A DNA stretch of 64,000 bases, from positions 2,666,001 through 2,730,000 of the forward strand of contig CANTUV010000009.1 in NCBI GenBank assembly GCA_947685225.1. The letters run 5' to 3'. Position 1 is the stretch's first letter. Every line of letters starts with the position of its first letter. Origin of the DNA: Garcia nutans. Its lineage: Eukaryota; Streptophyta; Magnoliopsida; Malpighiales; Euphorbiaceae. Shown here piece after piece: positions 47,545-59,134 of this stretch. Made by a program: the position numbers and the translations under genes. The notes beneath the pieces were generated by a model. It searched no databases and was not told the DNA's origin. It worked only from the letters and a program-made list of their open reading frames with translations.

Positions 47545-47977
47545 TGTAATGACCCCAACTGCACGGTCTTACGACAGCTGGTCTATTGGGTCTTTTCTCC
47601 TGTAGGTGGACCGTAGTCCCATCCCTCAACCCGGCAAGCCGCCACAGTACTGGACTGCCCTCGCGGGCCCTTCAGCAGGATTTGTTTATTTGGCTCATAA
47701 AGGAGTCACCTTCCCTGATCGAACACTTGACCTCTCCCTTAAGAGAGCCAGCGAGCATAATCCAGTACCATTGACTCTCTTAAGGGAGATGTCAGGTGTT
47801 CGATCCAGGGAGGCAACTCCTTTGGGAGCCAAATAAACAAATCCTGCTGGAGGGCCCGCAAGGGCAGTCCAGTACTGTGGCGACCTACCGGGTTGAGGGC
47901 TGGGACTACGGTCCACCTATGGGAGAAAAGGCCCAATAGACAAGCTGTCGTAAGACCGTGCAGGAGGAGTAGTTACA
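47545..47977. mobile_element. 433-bp hairpin (palindromic) element with TG...CA ends and 5-bp target duplication
   Basis: Left arm 47545-47750 and right arm 47771-47977 are inverted copies of each other around a 20-base loop (47751-47770), with roughly one mismatch in ten bases. The ends read TGTAATGACCCC and (inverted right end) TGTAACTACTCC. The flanks CCATC (47540-47544 and 47978-47982) are a perfect 5-bp duplication. Each arm holds a B-box-like TGTTCGATCC near the loop. GC content is far above the surroundings. No coding capacity. It sits inside copia element 2. The superfamily is unknown: LTR-like termini, foldback structure, or a head-to-head SINE-like dimer are all open. Confidence 0.8.
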
Positions 47978-48630
47978 CCATCTGTCTGCTGAATAATTTT
48001 ATTTGTTACCTTTTTCAACATGGCAGACTCATCAAAGGTAACATCTCTACTAAAGACTATCTTCTTTGTTTTCGGACACCAAAGGCAAAGTCCTTTCACA
48101 CCAACGGTGATCCCCATGAAGAGCATTTTCTTTGCCCTCAGATCTAACTTTGATTCCTTAACATGGTAGTATGGTAGAACCAAACACACGTAAAGAATCA
48201 TAATCAGTAGTAGATTTTTCAGACCATATCTTCAAAGGTGTTTTACCACCAATAGCAGCTGATAGTAAGCGATTAACAAGATGGCATGCATAAGACCATG
48301 CAGGTGGGGTCGTTACACCATCTGTCTGCTGAACAATTTTATTTGTTACCTTTTTAACATGGCAGACTCATCAAAGGTAACATCTCTACTAAAGACTATC
48401 TTCTTTGTTTCCGGACACTAAAGGCGAAGTCCTTTCACACCAGCAGTGATCCTCATAAAGATCATTTTCTTTTCCCTCATATCTAACTTTGATTCCGTAA
48501 CATGGTAGTATGGTAGAACCAAACACACGTAAGGAATCATAATCATTAGTAAAATTTTCAGACCATATCTTCAAAGGTGTTTTACCACCAATAGTAGCTG
48601 ATGGTAAGCGATTAACAAGATGGCATGCAT
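47951..48630. repeat. 340-bp tandem duplication inside copia element 2
   Basis: 47951-48290 and 48291-48630 are direct copies at an offset of 340. Each starts with the last 27 bases of the hairpin element (TAAGACC...GTTACA), continues CCATCTGTCTGCTGAA, and ends GGCATGCA. The second copy thus has a severed hairpin end at 48291-48317, so the duplication came after the hairpin insertion. Confidence 0.85.
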
Positions 48631-50627
48631 ATGTCACAGCCTCAGCCCAAAATTGTTTGTCCAACCCAGCGTTAGATAACATACATCGAACTTTCTCCAC
48701 CAATTTCTGATTCATGTGTTCTACCACCCCATTATGTTGTGGTGTATTTTTAACTGTGAAGTGTCTAACAATGCCTTCATCTTGGCAGAATTTTAAAAAT
48801 GGATCACTTTTATACTTTCCACCATTATTTGTGCGGAGACATTTAATTTTTCTGCCCTTCTGAGTTCCTATCATATTTTTGCATATAAGGAAAGCTCTCA
48901 ATACTTCACCCTTCATCTTCATAGTATAGACCCATACTCTCTGAAAAAAGTCATCAATAAAAGTTATAAAATATTATTTTCTCCTATTGAAGCTGTCTTG
49001 GAAGGACCCCATATATCTGAGTGAACATAGTCCAAAATACCCTTGGTATCATGGATTGCATTACCAAACTTCACTCTAGTCTGTTTGCCTTTGACATAAT
49101 ATTCATAGAAATCTAACTTTTAGGGTTGCTCTCCTTTCAGTAATCCTTGATTTGACAATCGTTTCAAGAATTTATCGCCAGCATGTCCCAAGTGCATATG
49201 CCATAATCTGATTCCTTCCAACTCTTGATCATTACAGAAAGCTATTGTTATTGTCTCAATAATTGTATTACCCTGATAGTAATACAAGTTATTATTTTTT
49301 CTTATTCCTTTCATTATCACCGATGCACCAAAGATGATTTTCATTACTCCATCTGCTGCATTTACAATGAAGCCCTTTGATTCTAAGACTCCCACAGAGA
49401 TGAGATTCTTCTTCAAACTCGGTACATATTAGACATTTTTTAGAGTTATGATTGATCCATCATGATTCCTCAATTGGATTGAACCAATCCCTTTAATCAT
49501 ACATAGACCGTCATTTATTGTGTAAATATTTGCTCTTTTTAGTTCTCTAAAGTCAAAGAACCAATTCTGATTGGGATACATATGATGACTACAACCAGAA
49601 TCAAGTAGCCATACACTAGAAGAGCTTGTTAATGACACAACAACTAATGAAAGGTCTGAGTCTTCACCATCACACTCAACTACATTTAAATTCACAATAG
49701 CTTTTCCTTTATCAGATTTGCTTTTATTACTCAGCTTGGGATAATTTATCTTTCAATGCCATTTCTTCTGGCAAAAGGCACATTCATCTTTAGCTGGTCG
49801 GGATTTTAATCTCCCCTTCTTTTCTCTCTTCCTGCTTTGAGAGCGGCCTCTCACTGTCAATGCTTCTGCTGCTCCATTTGAACTCTCTTTTTTGTCATTT
49901 TTTCACAATTCGTAACTGTACAGGGCATCAATTACTTCAGAGAGAGTCACTGTTTATCTTTCCCATAGAGTAGAGTTATTTCAAGAAACTCAAACTCCTC
50001 TGGAAGGCAACCCAGCAGCATCAAAGCTAAATCTTCATCTTTCAAAGACACGTCCAAATTTATCAAATCACTTACCGGCTGATTAAAATTGGTGATGTGC
50101 TTATTCATAGTGGTACTAGGAATATAAGTGAAGCGAAATAATCTCTTTTTCATATGAAGCTTATTCCTCCAATGCCTTTCACAATTTAATTACGAAAACT
50201 TCCTTAGAAAAAGTATACTTCTGTTCTCTAGAAAGGCACGATCTAATTGTACCACACGATTGATGGCTTTTCAATTTTTCATCAATGTCTTCTGGTTTCT
50301 CTTCTTCAATGACAATGTCTAGACCTTGCTGAAAGAGAGCGTCTAGAATCTCACTTTGCCACATACCAAAATGACCCGTACCATAAAAAATTTTCACTAC
50401 AAATCTAACATTTGACACAACAATCCTTAACCAAATTGACGAAGTGGATGATGTCTCCTTTGTAGTGGATAATTTACTTGAGTTTTTTGTCATCTCTGCT
50501 TTAAAAATTATTTAATAGCTAACAAATGTGGAATACAAATAATCCAAGAAAATTTTTTCTGATGTGAAAGATCAGACTAAGCTGCAACCACAGAGCATAC
50601 TCAGAAAACCTTGTCTTTGATACTAAT

Positions 50628-51096
50628 TATTGTAAAAATTAGATTAATCTTCCACCAATAATATGTATAATGTGTGAATAAATGTACTAATTAATTATAC
50701 CATGAATATTCCTAAGAAAAAAAGGTGGGTCATAATGGATACGCTTAAATACCAAGTCTTTCCTTAGATAAAATTTTTCTAAACATATAATTAATAATAC
50801 AAAATAACACCACAACTATACCTAAAATAACTATTAAATAAATAATAAAGAGAACACTAAAATTTAACAAGGTTCGGCCAATTTTGCTTACGTCATCGGA
50901 TACCATCAAAATAATATCACTAATTTCAAAGAAGAAATACAAAAGAGAGAAGAAAAATTAAGACCTTAAAAGAAATAAGGTTTAATTTTTGGAATGAATT
51001 AACTAAAGGGAGGAGGGCCTATTTATAACAAAAATTTCCTCCTCCATATCCCACATCTTTCTTTGTGGAATTGGTAAAATTGCCAAAATATCAACA
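50628..51096 (-). repeat. 5' LTR of copia element 2
   Basis: Starts (element orientation) TGTTGATATTTTGGC and ends TTTTTACAATA next to the decayed primer-binding site. Confidence 0.85.
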
Positions 51097-51101
51097 ATAG
51101 T

Positions 51102-51990
51102 ATGTTAAAATTGATATAAAGTTAAAAAATTGAAAGCTAATTCAACGTTAAAAATTTTATCGAATATGTAGTGTGCATTTATATTGAAGAACAAAAAATC
51201 TCCAATAATTACCATTTAAACTCAAAACACAATTCAAACAAATGAGAAAGTTAAAAAATATTTACAAGCAAAAACTAAAAAAATAGGAAAATATTGAAAT
51301 TGAGACATGCAAATCATCTAGCATAGCAACGTTACCATTTAAGACATGCAAATCATCTAGCATAGCAACGTTACCATTTAAGACATGCAAATCATCTAGT
51401 AATAAAAAAACGTTGAAACTTCAAGCCATGAATGCATGTCCAGGCGTCTTCCATCAGCATGTGAAAACAGGTATGATAAGACCATAATCGTCTAGTATAC
51501 ACCAAAACTAACTGAAAAACTAGATTCTTCATAATATGAATTTAGTTTGTGCCGCATCAGAGTTTCAAGCATTTGACAAACTCACTGAACACAAATACAT
51601 CCATTAATTTAATTATATATAGAGAGAGTTTTGTGATAAAAACTTCAAAATAAAACAAAAATAAAAGAAGAAAATGGAAGAAGAAGAAATTTTGAGCAAA
51701 GCAAAGTGAAAAACAAAAACACAGACAATCACAATAGAAAGAAAGAAGTGGAAAGTACCGTATCTTTTAAAAAGCAAAAGATAAAAAAAAAACTAGAAGT
51801 GAAAAATTGAAAAGTTAAAAGTGAAAAATAAATTGGAGCAATAAAAAGGAAAATAAAATTTTAAAAATAGTATATGTTATAATTTCCTCTAAAAATTAGT
51901 TTGATTTTCAAAAATACTATCACTTTTTAAAATTTTTAAAAATATTACATTTATACTTTTTTTTTATTTATAAAAATACCTTTTTTTAGC
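51102..51990. other. AT-rich spacer with a short tandem repeat
   Basis: No gene. It contains the 39-bp repeat listed separately and A-rich DNA up to the next copia fragment. Confidence 0.55.
51303..51400. repeat. 39-bp tandem repeat, about 2.5 copies
   Basis: Unit GACATGCAAATCATCTAGCA then TAGCAACGTTACCATTTAA. Two full copies are essentially identical and a third is partial. Confidence 0.88.
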
Positions 51991-53767
51991 CCAAATAGAC
52001 CAGATTACTGAACACAAAAATTATGGAGAAGCAGTGAAATTTCAATGCTTGAGAGATGCTATGTAGGCTGAACTTCAAGCTCTTCAAGATAACAAAACAT
52101 GGCTCCTTACTAATGTACCACCAGGCAAGCAAACAATTGGATGTAAATGGGTAAACAAAGCGAAACATAGAGCGGATAGTTCTGTTGAAAGGTGTAAAGC
52201 GAGATTGGTGGTAAAAGGGCATACGCAGCAAGAGGGTGTGGATTATTTAGACACTTTCTCGCCAATGGTTAAGATGACAATGGTGAGACTCTTGTTGGCT
52301 CTTACTGCTTCGCAAAAACTTGCTTCTTCATTAACTAGATGTCAATAACGCATTTCTCCATGGGGATTTGATGGAAGAAATTTATATGCAGCTACGTCAG
52401 CGGTTTGAATCGAATGGTAAAGTTTGTAAACTCCAAAAGTCATTATACGGCTTAAAGCAAGCGAGCTGTCAATGGAATGCCAAGTTAATAGAGGCGTTAA
52501 TTGCACAAGGGTTTTCTCAAGCCCAATAGGATTCAACCCTTTTCTTAAAGAAAAATGGTGATTCATTCATAGCATTGTTGGTTTATGTGGATGATGTTAT
52601 CCTTGAGAGCAATGATTTGACTGAAATTCAATCCGCCAAGGATTATTTTCATCGCACTTTTCAAAGACTTGGGGCAGCTGAAGTTTTTTTTAGGGCTCGA
52701 GATTGCGAGGAATTCAAGTGGAATCAATTTATGCCAGCGAAAATATACACTTGATTTGCTTCGAGACACTGGATTTTTGGGTTGCAAGCCTGTATCCACA
52801 CCAATGATAGTTAAGCAGAGGCTTGTTGCTGATGGTCCTTTTCTTCCAGATGCCTCGATGTATCGCAGGCTGATTGGGAAATTGCTTTATCTGTGCACCA
52901 CTCGCCCATATATTTCTTATGCAGTTCAACAGCTCTCTCAATTACTTGATAAACCTACTGAGCTTCATTCACAGGCGGTTCATCGTGTTCTTCGCTACAT
53001 TAAAAAAGCCCCTGCATAAGGTTTAATTTTCCCAGTATCGAAAAAACTTCAGCGAAAGGCGTTTTCTGATTCTGATTGGGCATCTTGCCCATATTCCAGA
53101 TGCTCCATTTCAGGTTATTGTGTATTTATTAGAGACTCTCTTATTTCGTGGAAATCAAAGAAGCAATCGACTGTGTCCCGTTCTAGTTCAGAGGTGAAAT
53201 ATCGAGCACTGGCTGCTGTTACTTGTGAGCTCCAGTGGTTGCATTTGCTGCGAGATTTTGGCTAGGCTCATCCTTTTCCAACGCTGCTCTACTGCGGTAA
53301 TCAATTACCAATTCACATTGCCCAAAATCCTGTATATCATCGGCATACGAAGCACATCGAACTGTTCGGGAGAAATTGTGCTCTGGGATTGTTCATCCAT
53401 TACCAGTTTCCACTAGCAATCAATTAGCTGATTTTTTAACTAAGCCTTTGCCCCCTGCTCTTTTTCTTCAATCTATCTCCAAGCTGGGCATTCACAACGT
53501 GTATGCTCCTCCAACTTGAGGGGGCTAATACAAACACAATTTTGGAATAGATATCAAGTAGCTTCTGGAAGTCTTCACTAACTAATTAGCTTAATTGGTT
53601 AGTTTTGTTTGTTATTAGAGTTAATTAGTTAGTTATGCAAGTTGTTGAAAGCTGGTAAAGCTCGTGTATATATGTTAGATTGATCTACCTTGTACGGTAA
53701 CCCACAGTAACCAAAATTAATTCATTCAATCTTCTTCCTCCAGCAGTGTAATCTTCCATATTTCATC
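51991..53767 (+). mobile_element. Truncated Ty1/copia element 3: RT-RNase H and 3' LTR
   Basis: Only the 3' half is present. The RT reads (with stops) TWLLTNVPPGKQTIGCKWVN, KARLVVKGHTQQEGVDY, LLVYVDDVIL (catalytic box intact) and FFLGLEIARNSSGINLCQRK. The RNase H has AFSDSDWASC, SISGYCVFI and SKKQSTVSRSSSEVKYRAL. A polypurine tract TTGAGGGGGCT (53516-53526) is followed by a presumed 3' LTR to about 53767. Frameshifts lie near 52330 and 52680. Unlike copia elements 1 and 2 it is on the plus strand and of a different lineage. The 5' end is abrupt and has no LTR. Confidence 0.82.
53527..53767 (+). repeat. Presumed 3' LTR of copia element 3
   Basis: Begins after the polypurine tract (AATACAAACACAATT) and ends near ATTTCATCA. 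No partner LTR, so the borders are approximate. Confidence 0.45.
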
Positions 53768-54379
53768 AGAAATTTTAAAAATAATTTTTATTCATTTTAA
53801 AATAATTGTGAATTTATAATTTATAAAATTCATTTATATAAAAAATTATTATATTAATTTCATTTGATAAAAAGAAAGAAAAAACAGTATAAAAAAATAA
53901 ACAGATAAATTTATTAAATAAAAAATTTAAAATGTAATAACAATAATTTATTATTCAATATTTATATTAAATAAATAATTTAACTAAACATAAATAAATG
54001 CAAGTTTCCTTAAAAAAGCGGCCCAGCAATATATTGCGTATAAAAGAAAGAAACGTTATAAACTTCCTTAAAATTGTAAGACAAAAGGATTAAAATATAA
54101 AAAAAGAAAAATTCAACCATAAAATTGAAAGTTAAAGAGAAAACGGCATATTTGATGCAAATTTCACTATTAAAAATACAAGATATTTCTTCTAAAATTT
54201 CGAACCATTTTTCCATCCCACATATTTTTCTATCCAATAATGTTATAATTTTGCATTCCAAATGCCAACAGTACTATGCATGTAAAAATTTACAAGTACC
54301 CTGCCTTCTTTAAATAAATTTTCTTTCTGTAAAAATAAGAGTTGACAATTTGAAATAAATCCTTTAGAATAGTGTTTTT
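53768..54379. other. AT-rich spacer
   Basis: No gene recognised; short frames here match nothing known. Confidence 0.5.
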
Positions 54380-54417
54380 AAACACGGGACAATATCTTTA
54401 AAATGGCTTATTTTATT

Positions 54418-56981
54418 TAGGATTGATAGTGGAGCTGGAAATTCCTGTTTCCTATGAGAATTTGCTCTGAACATGGTAGAGATTTTCTACCACCTTCTCC
54501 TATGGGGATAGGGATGGGGATAGATTTCTCTCTGTTGGCCAAGGTAGAGCGAAGATAAGAAATATACTCCTCTCTCCGTAGGGATCGCCATCCTCATTCC
54601 TTTGAGTACCTGATATATATAATAAATAATATATATTATATTTCACTATATGAATGTACCGAATTACCGATGAAAAAATTTGTCTGTAATCTTTATTTTT
54701 TTTGTCATTAATTAGATTTATTGACGGATTACCAATAGAAAATTTATGTAGTCGTATTCTTTGCCTGTAATAAAAATACCAATGAAAATAAACCATTGTC
54801 GGTAAATTATCGAGAAAATTTTTTCTATCTGCATTTCTAACAGAAATATCATGGGCAAAGTTTGCCCACAGAATGAGATATTTCGTTAGTAATACCGACA
54901 AAAATTGATTTTCTTTTTTATAATAATAATAGAAAATCATGTTGGCATTACCAACAAAAAAATGACTTAATTGGTAATTCTAACAAAATTAAGTTTAGCT
55001 TATTTTGTAGGTGTTACCGATAAAATTTTATGTCAGCAATAAATACGCCGACAGACTAAATCTATCAATTAAAAAATAAGATTTTTTATTATAAAATTTA
55101 ATTATTTTTGAATTTTAAAATATATTTTTTATTATTCTTTTTAATTTTTATAATGTATATATAAAATGTAAGAAAAGAATAAAAAATATGAAAATAAAAA
55201 TTAAATCTAATAAATAAACAAGTATAAAATCAATGTACATAAAAATAATAAAATGTATATAAAAAATATAAAATTAAAAATATAAAGTACATATAAAAAC
55301 TAAAATCAAGTAAAAGCAAGAGGCGGTAGAGGTGGAGGTGGAGGTGGAGGTGAGGAGAACCACTTGTAGAAAATTGTCGTGATGGATCGAAGGTCCCTCG
55401 CATAAAGTTGACTATAAACTCATTAAGCTGCTATTAGACAAACCTCGGCACCTCGATCCGCATATGCTCTCACATCTGGGTTTGAACTTACTCCTGCACC
55501 TTGATCTGCACCTGCTCATGAATCTACAGTTGAACAATCTATAAAATAACACTAATTTTCTATAAAATAATAAAATAACCATAAAATTTTAATTCTTAAT
55601 ACTAATTAACTAAAAATTCATAAAATAACAAAAAAAAATTAAACAATTATTTCATATAAATTAGTAAAGTAACCAAAAATTTTAATTTTTAAAACTAATT
55701 AGCTAAAAATCTATAAAATAAAAAATTTACCATAAATTGTATTTTTTTACATTAAACCTAAAATTCCAAAAGACCATAAATTATAATTTTTTAATTAAAA
55801 ACATAAATATCACTAAAATTACCTAATTTTACCAACAAAAAATAATTTCTATTGGTAAACAGCTCACCTAATGGCTGTAAAATTATCACCCAACTAATTA
55901 AGTTATGACTATTTATTTACTAAGAGAACTACTTTTCTGTCAGTATTACCAATAGAAAATATATTCTTTCGATAATTTTACCGATAGAAAATATATTCTC
56001 TCGGTAATTTTACCGACAAAAAAATACTTTCTCTTGGTAAACGTTCACCTAGTGGGGGTAAAATTTTCGCCTAACTAATTAGGTTGCGACTATTCATTTA
56101 CCGAGATAAATATTTCTGTCGGTAATACCGAGAAATTATATTTTCTCTCGGTAATTTTACCGATAAAATATATTTTCTCAGTATTACCAATAAAATATAT
56201 TACCTACTGAAATATTTACCCCTCGGTATTACCGGCAGAAAATATATTCTCTCAATATTACTGACAGAAATATATATCGATAAACTTTATCACTAAAAAG
56301 TTGACAATAATTCGCGCTAAGTATTACCGACTCTTTGACGTTTCTATCGATAAAGTTTATCTGTAATTATTGGTGCCATCTGCTAGCAGCATTATTATAG
56401 ACAAAATATTTATCAGTAACTTTTCTATCGGTATTATGTTGGTAATTTGTCGGTATATTTTATAAGTAATTTTTTAATAGCTTCTCTAGATATTGACGGT
56501 ATTACGAATAAAAATTTTTCTATCGATAAATTTCTCTCATTAATCCGATACATTCATGTAATGTTTATATATTATTACACATAAATATATGTATATATAT
56601 TTTATAATATATATTATATATGTTATGTTTTATTTATTTGTATATGTGGAAAAAATTTAATTTGATATATTATCTTATTATATATTTTTGAACTGTATTG
56701 TATATAATTATTGAATTGTTATTTATTATAGTGTACAATTATTATAATTTATTAACTTTTTATAGTATTAAATTTTAATTTTTTAAAAAATAAAGGATCA
56801 TAAAATCTCTGCGGGGATCTCCACGAGAGCGGGGATCCCCACGGAGATAGAGATGAGCACGAGGAAAAATTTGCCCCCTTTATGGGGTGGGGATCAGAAA
56901 GGGGCTAGAGATTCACCGGCAAGGCGGGGATGGGGATGAGGATTGTCATCGCGCCCCCACCCTACCCCGTTGCTATCTCTA
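54418..56981. mobile_element. Non-autonomous hAT element with G-rich ends, host of a CACTA element
   Basis: The right end inverted reads TAGAGATAGCAACGGGGTAG and the left end TAGGATTGATAGTGG. The 8-bp target duplication ATTTTATT is perfect (54410-54417 and 56982-56989). Subterminal GGGGATGGGGAT-type repeats lie at both ends (54500-54600, 56815-56960). Without the nested CACTA it is about 640 bp. No transposase. Confidence 0.85.
54644..56563. mobile_element. Non-autonomous CACTA (En/Spm) element
   Basis: Left end CACTATATGAATGTACCGAA and inverted right end CATTACATGAATGTATCGG form imperfect inverted repeats. The 3-bp target duplication is TTT on both sides. The interior is packed with subterminal repeats of TACCGAyAGAAA / TTTCTNTCGGTAA type in both orientations, a CACTA hallmark. 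The right end has CATTA, not CACTA. No transposase frame in 1.9 kb. Inserted in the hAT element 54418-56981. Confidence 0.85.
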
Positions 56982-57780
56982 ATTTTATTACAAGCAAACG
57001 GACGACCAATGCTATCAACATGGCCCAAATATTTTATTTTTGGGAGGTCTACTACTTTCATGACTTGATTACCTCCATTGTATTTGACAGAAATACTTGG
57101 TTTATTAGCCACTTTTGGTACAGTTTATGAAAAATAGTGAACATTCAACTAAGCTTCAATAGTATCTATCACTCGCATACTGACAATCAAACTAAAAAGG
57201 TTAATTGATCCTTACTGTGAATTTCAGTTGGTGATAATATGAAGAGTTGAGATTAAAAATTATGCCAGGTTAAGTTTGCCCATAACCATGTTGTTAATGG
57301 AAGTTTGGGTTTCAACCCATTTTAGGTTGTGTATTCTGGTGTGCCCAAGTGGTCCTTAGATTTTATTCCTTTGTCTGATAAAACCATAGTGCATGATAAG
57401 GCAACAGGTTTGTGGCTAATCAGCAGAACATTCATAAGACAAAAGCATACTAATTTTATTCAAGTCAACGCCACGTACAAATAGGCTTCGAGTTTGAGGT
57501 GGAAGATTTCATATAGGCTTTCCTCACTAAAGAGTGCTTCTCTACTAGAAAGTATAACAAGCTCTCTACCAAAAAGAGTGACCCTATGGAGGTCATCGAG
57601 AAAATTAATCATAATGTCTGTTGCCTCAAATTACCATGCAATATTCATATTTTTAATGTTTATGTCAAGCATTTTATTCATTTTCAAGGGGACTCCTCTT
57701 ATGATGATTCCACTGGTGACAATTTGAGGGTAAATTTCCTTTACCCTTAGGGAATGGTGCGGAATAAACAGCCCTAATTT

Positions 57781-58417
57781 TTATAGAATAGTTTGACAGA
57801 AAGTTTAGTAATTATATATGACCAAAAGTAGGAGGTTGCAATTTAAGCATTCTTTAGATAGGGAATTATGAAATTTGAGGTTGCATAATTGAAAATGAGC
57901 CAATGAGTTAAAATCATTACTCTGCAGTGAAGTCCATAAATGTTTTAGTTAAATTTCAATGTTTTAGCTAAATTTCAATGTTTAGACATTCAAAATGTGT
58001 TTTTCTATTTATAGCAGCTTTAGACAGATATTTGTTTCCTAATTATTTTAGGTAGGAATATGAGATCGAAGTACCATTTTGAAATTTTGTTTATCTTGTT
58101 AAATTTTTTATATGTATTTCCTTTTATTTTAGCATCATGTTGTCTTTTTTTTAGCGAGTTTTTTTATCTATAATTAGAATTTCTTTAAGTCTAGCTAGGC
58201 TCTGAAAATTGTAAGTCATTAAGATGCAACGACAGTCTTTCAATTTTTATAAAATTTTAAAGAGAACTTTTTCTCTTTCTTTTTCTCAAGGTTTTAGAAT
58301 CATTTGAGCCAACAATTACTTTTTGTTTAAGTTTTTGTATATTTTTAGACTAAATAGGTTATAGAAAACATTTTCTATCACTTCTCTTATCCCCTATGTG
58401 ATTTATGTTATGGAGTT
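57781..58417. other. Possible remnant of gypsy 3' sequence
   Basis: Non-coding. The pyrimidine-rich CTTTTTCTCTTTCTTTTTCT region at 58265-58290 and the position suggest LTR remnants of the preceding gypsy relic, but no borders can be set. Confidence 0.35.
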
Positions 58418-58425
58418 GTTGGAGA

Positions 58426-58458
58426 CAAGGGCGGAACCGGGGGCGAGCCCCCCTGGTC

Positions 58459-58489
<31 letters not shown>

Positions 58490-59126
58490 GCAACAACATA
58501 TAATATGGGCTTTGACTTGGTGCTATGTTTATATATTCAGCATATTCAACAATCATTAAATCAAAAGTTTATTAATAAATATTTATAGTTTTAATATATA
58601 TATTAGAATGTGAAATATTTTATTATTAATTCAATTAGCAAGTATATTTTTAGTATATTGAGGGATTGAGAATATAATTTTATCTTTTGCTTTGATATAT
58701 GAATAATTTAAATCTCAAGTTCACACGCATTAACAAAAATTATATAAAGAGACACTAATTAGAGCAAAATGTATGAAAATGAAGATAGATTAATATTTTT
58801 CGTGAAATTAAAGTGTTAATATTTATTAAAATAGATAAATCATGGCTGAAATAATATTATTTTAGTTAGATATTTAAAAAAATATATATTAACTTTGGCT
58901 GAAATAATACTGTTTTAGTAAAGGTTAGATTAAAAAAAATAATAAATCCTCTTAAAATTACACCATTTTAACCAGAGTTAGATTTAAAAAAAATATAAAT
59001 TTTAGTAAAAATTAGTTATTATACTACATTAATTTTAAAAAAAATTTTTTTGTTTAATTTTATATTAAATTTATTCATAATAAATTTATTTTAAATTTTT
59101 TTACCCTCCATCGCTTTCTGCCACTG
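58426..59126. mobile_element. Non-autonomous hAT-like element (701 bp)
   Basis: Left end CAAGGGCGGAACCGGGGG; inverted right end CAGTGGCAGAAAGCGATGG. The flanking 8-mers GTTGGAGA (58418-58425) and GTCGGAGA (59127-59134) differ at one base and are read as the target duplication. A (CA)n(TA)n microsatellite lies near the left end. No coding capacity. Confidence 0.7.
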
Positions 59127-59134
59127 GTCGGAGA

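Larger units (their letters stand above)
45780..50493 (-). pseudogene. Copia element 2 gag-pol polyprotein relic
   Basis: Minus-strand order: gag (50493-49800) with a weak knuckle near 49765; protease near 49610 with WLLDSGCSHHM (active DSG); GAG-pre-integrase (49416-49120) with LWHMHLGHAG; integrase (48922-48389) with LRTNNGGKY, NTPQHNGVVEHMNQ and the CHLVNRLPSATIGGKTPLKI segment; RT (47343-46435) with GCKWIYT, LDVKTAFLHRDLEEKIYMTQ and an intact LLLYVDDMLIT; RNase H (46392-45780) with YCDSDYAGDLD. Many stops, a hairpin insertion between integrase and RT, and a 340-bp duplication make it non-coding. Confidence 0.88.
45194..51096 (-). mobile_element. Ty1/copia retrotransposon 2, full length, degenerate
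   Basis: LTRs at 45194-45646 and 50628-51096 and gag-pol remnants on the minus strand. A 5-bp target duplication ATAGT is perfect (45189-45193 and 51097-51101). The primer-binding region reads ATTAGTATCAAAGAC, a decayed form of TTGGTATCAGAGC. It carries a hairpin element (47545-47977) and a later 340-bp tandem duplication. Confidence 0.9.
54380..57780 (+). pseudogene. Ty3/gypsy integrase and chromodomain-region relic, split by a hAT element
   Basis: Left piece (to 54417) ends DNIFKMAYFI. After the hAT element 54418-56981 and one copy of its target duplication, the frame continues TSKRTTNAINMAQIFYFWEV, then SIVFDRNTWFISHFW, NSIYHSHTDNQTKKVN and HNHVVNGSLGFNP. These match the gypsy integrase core (FSKMAHFI, SIVSDRDTRFVSHFW, YHPQTDGQTEVVN). 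Downstream (57480-57730) frames resemble the tail FEVEDFI, KYNKLSTKKSDP, KINHNVCCLKLP and IFNVYVKHFIHF of chromovirus polyproteins. Many stops and frameshifts. LTRs not identified. Confidence 0.75.

Noticed and set aside
47586..47936. Several overlapping open frames on both strands with similar peptides
   Set aside because: They are mirror translations of the two arms of the hairpin element, not genes.
51303..51400. CRISPR-like direct repeats
   Set aside because: The repeats are contiguous without spacers, and the genome is a plant's.
54500..54940. 146-codon minus-strand frame
   Set aside because: It crosses the border between the hAT end and the nested CACTA end, so it is a chance frame across two transposons.
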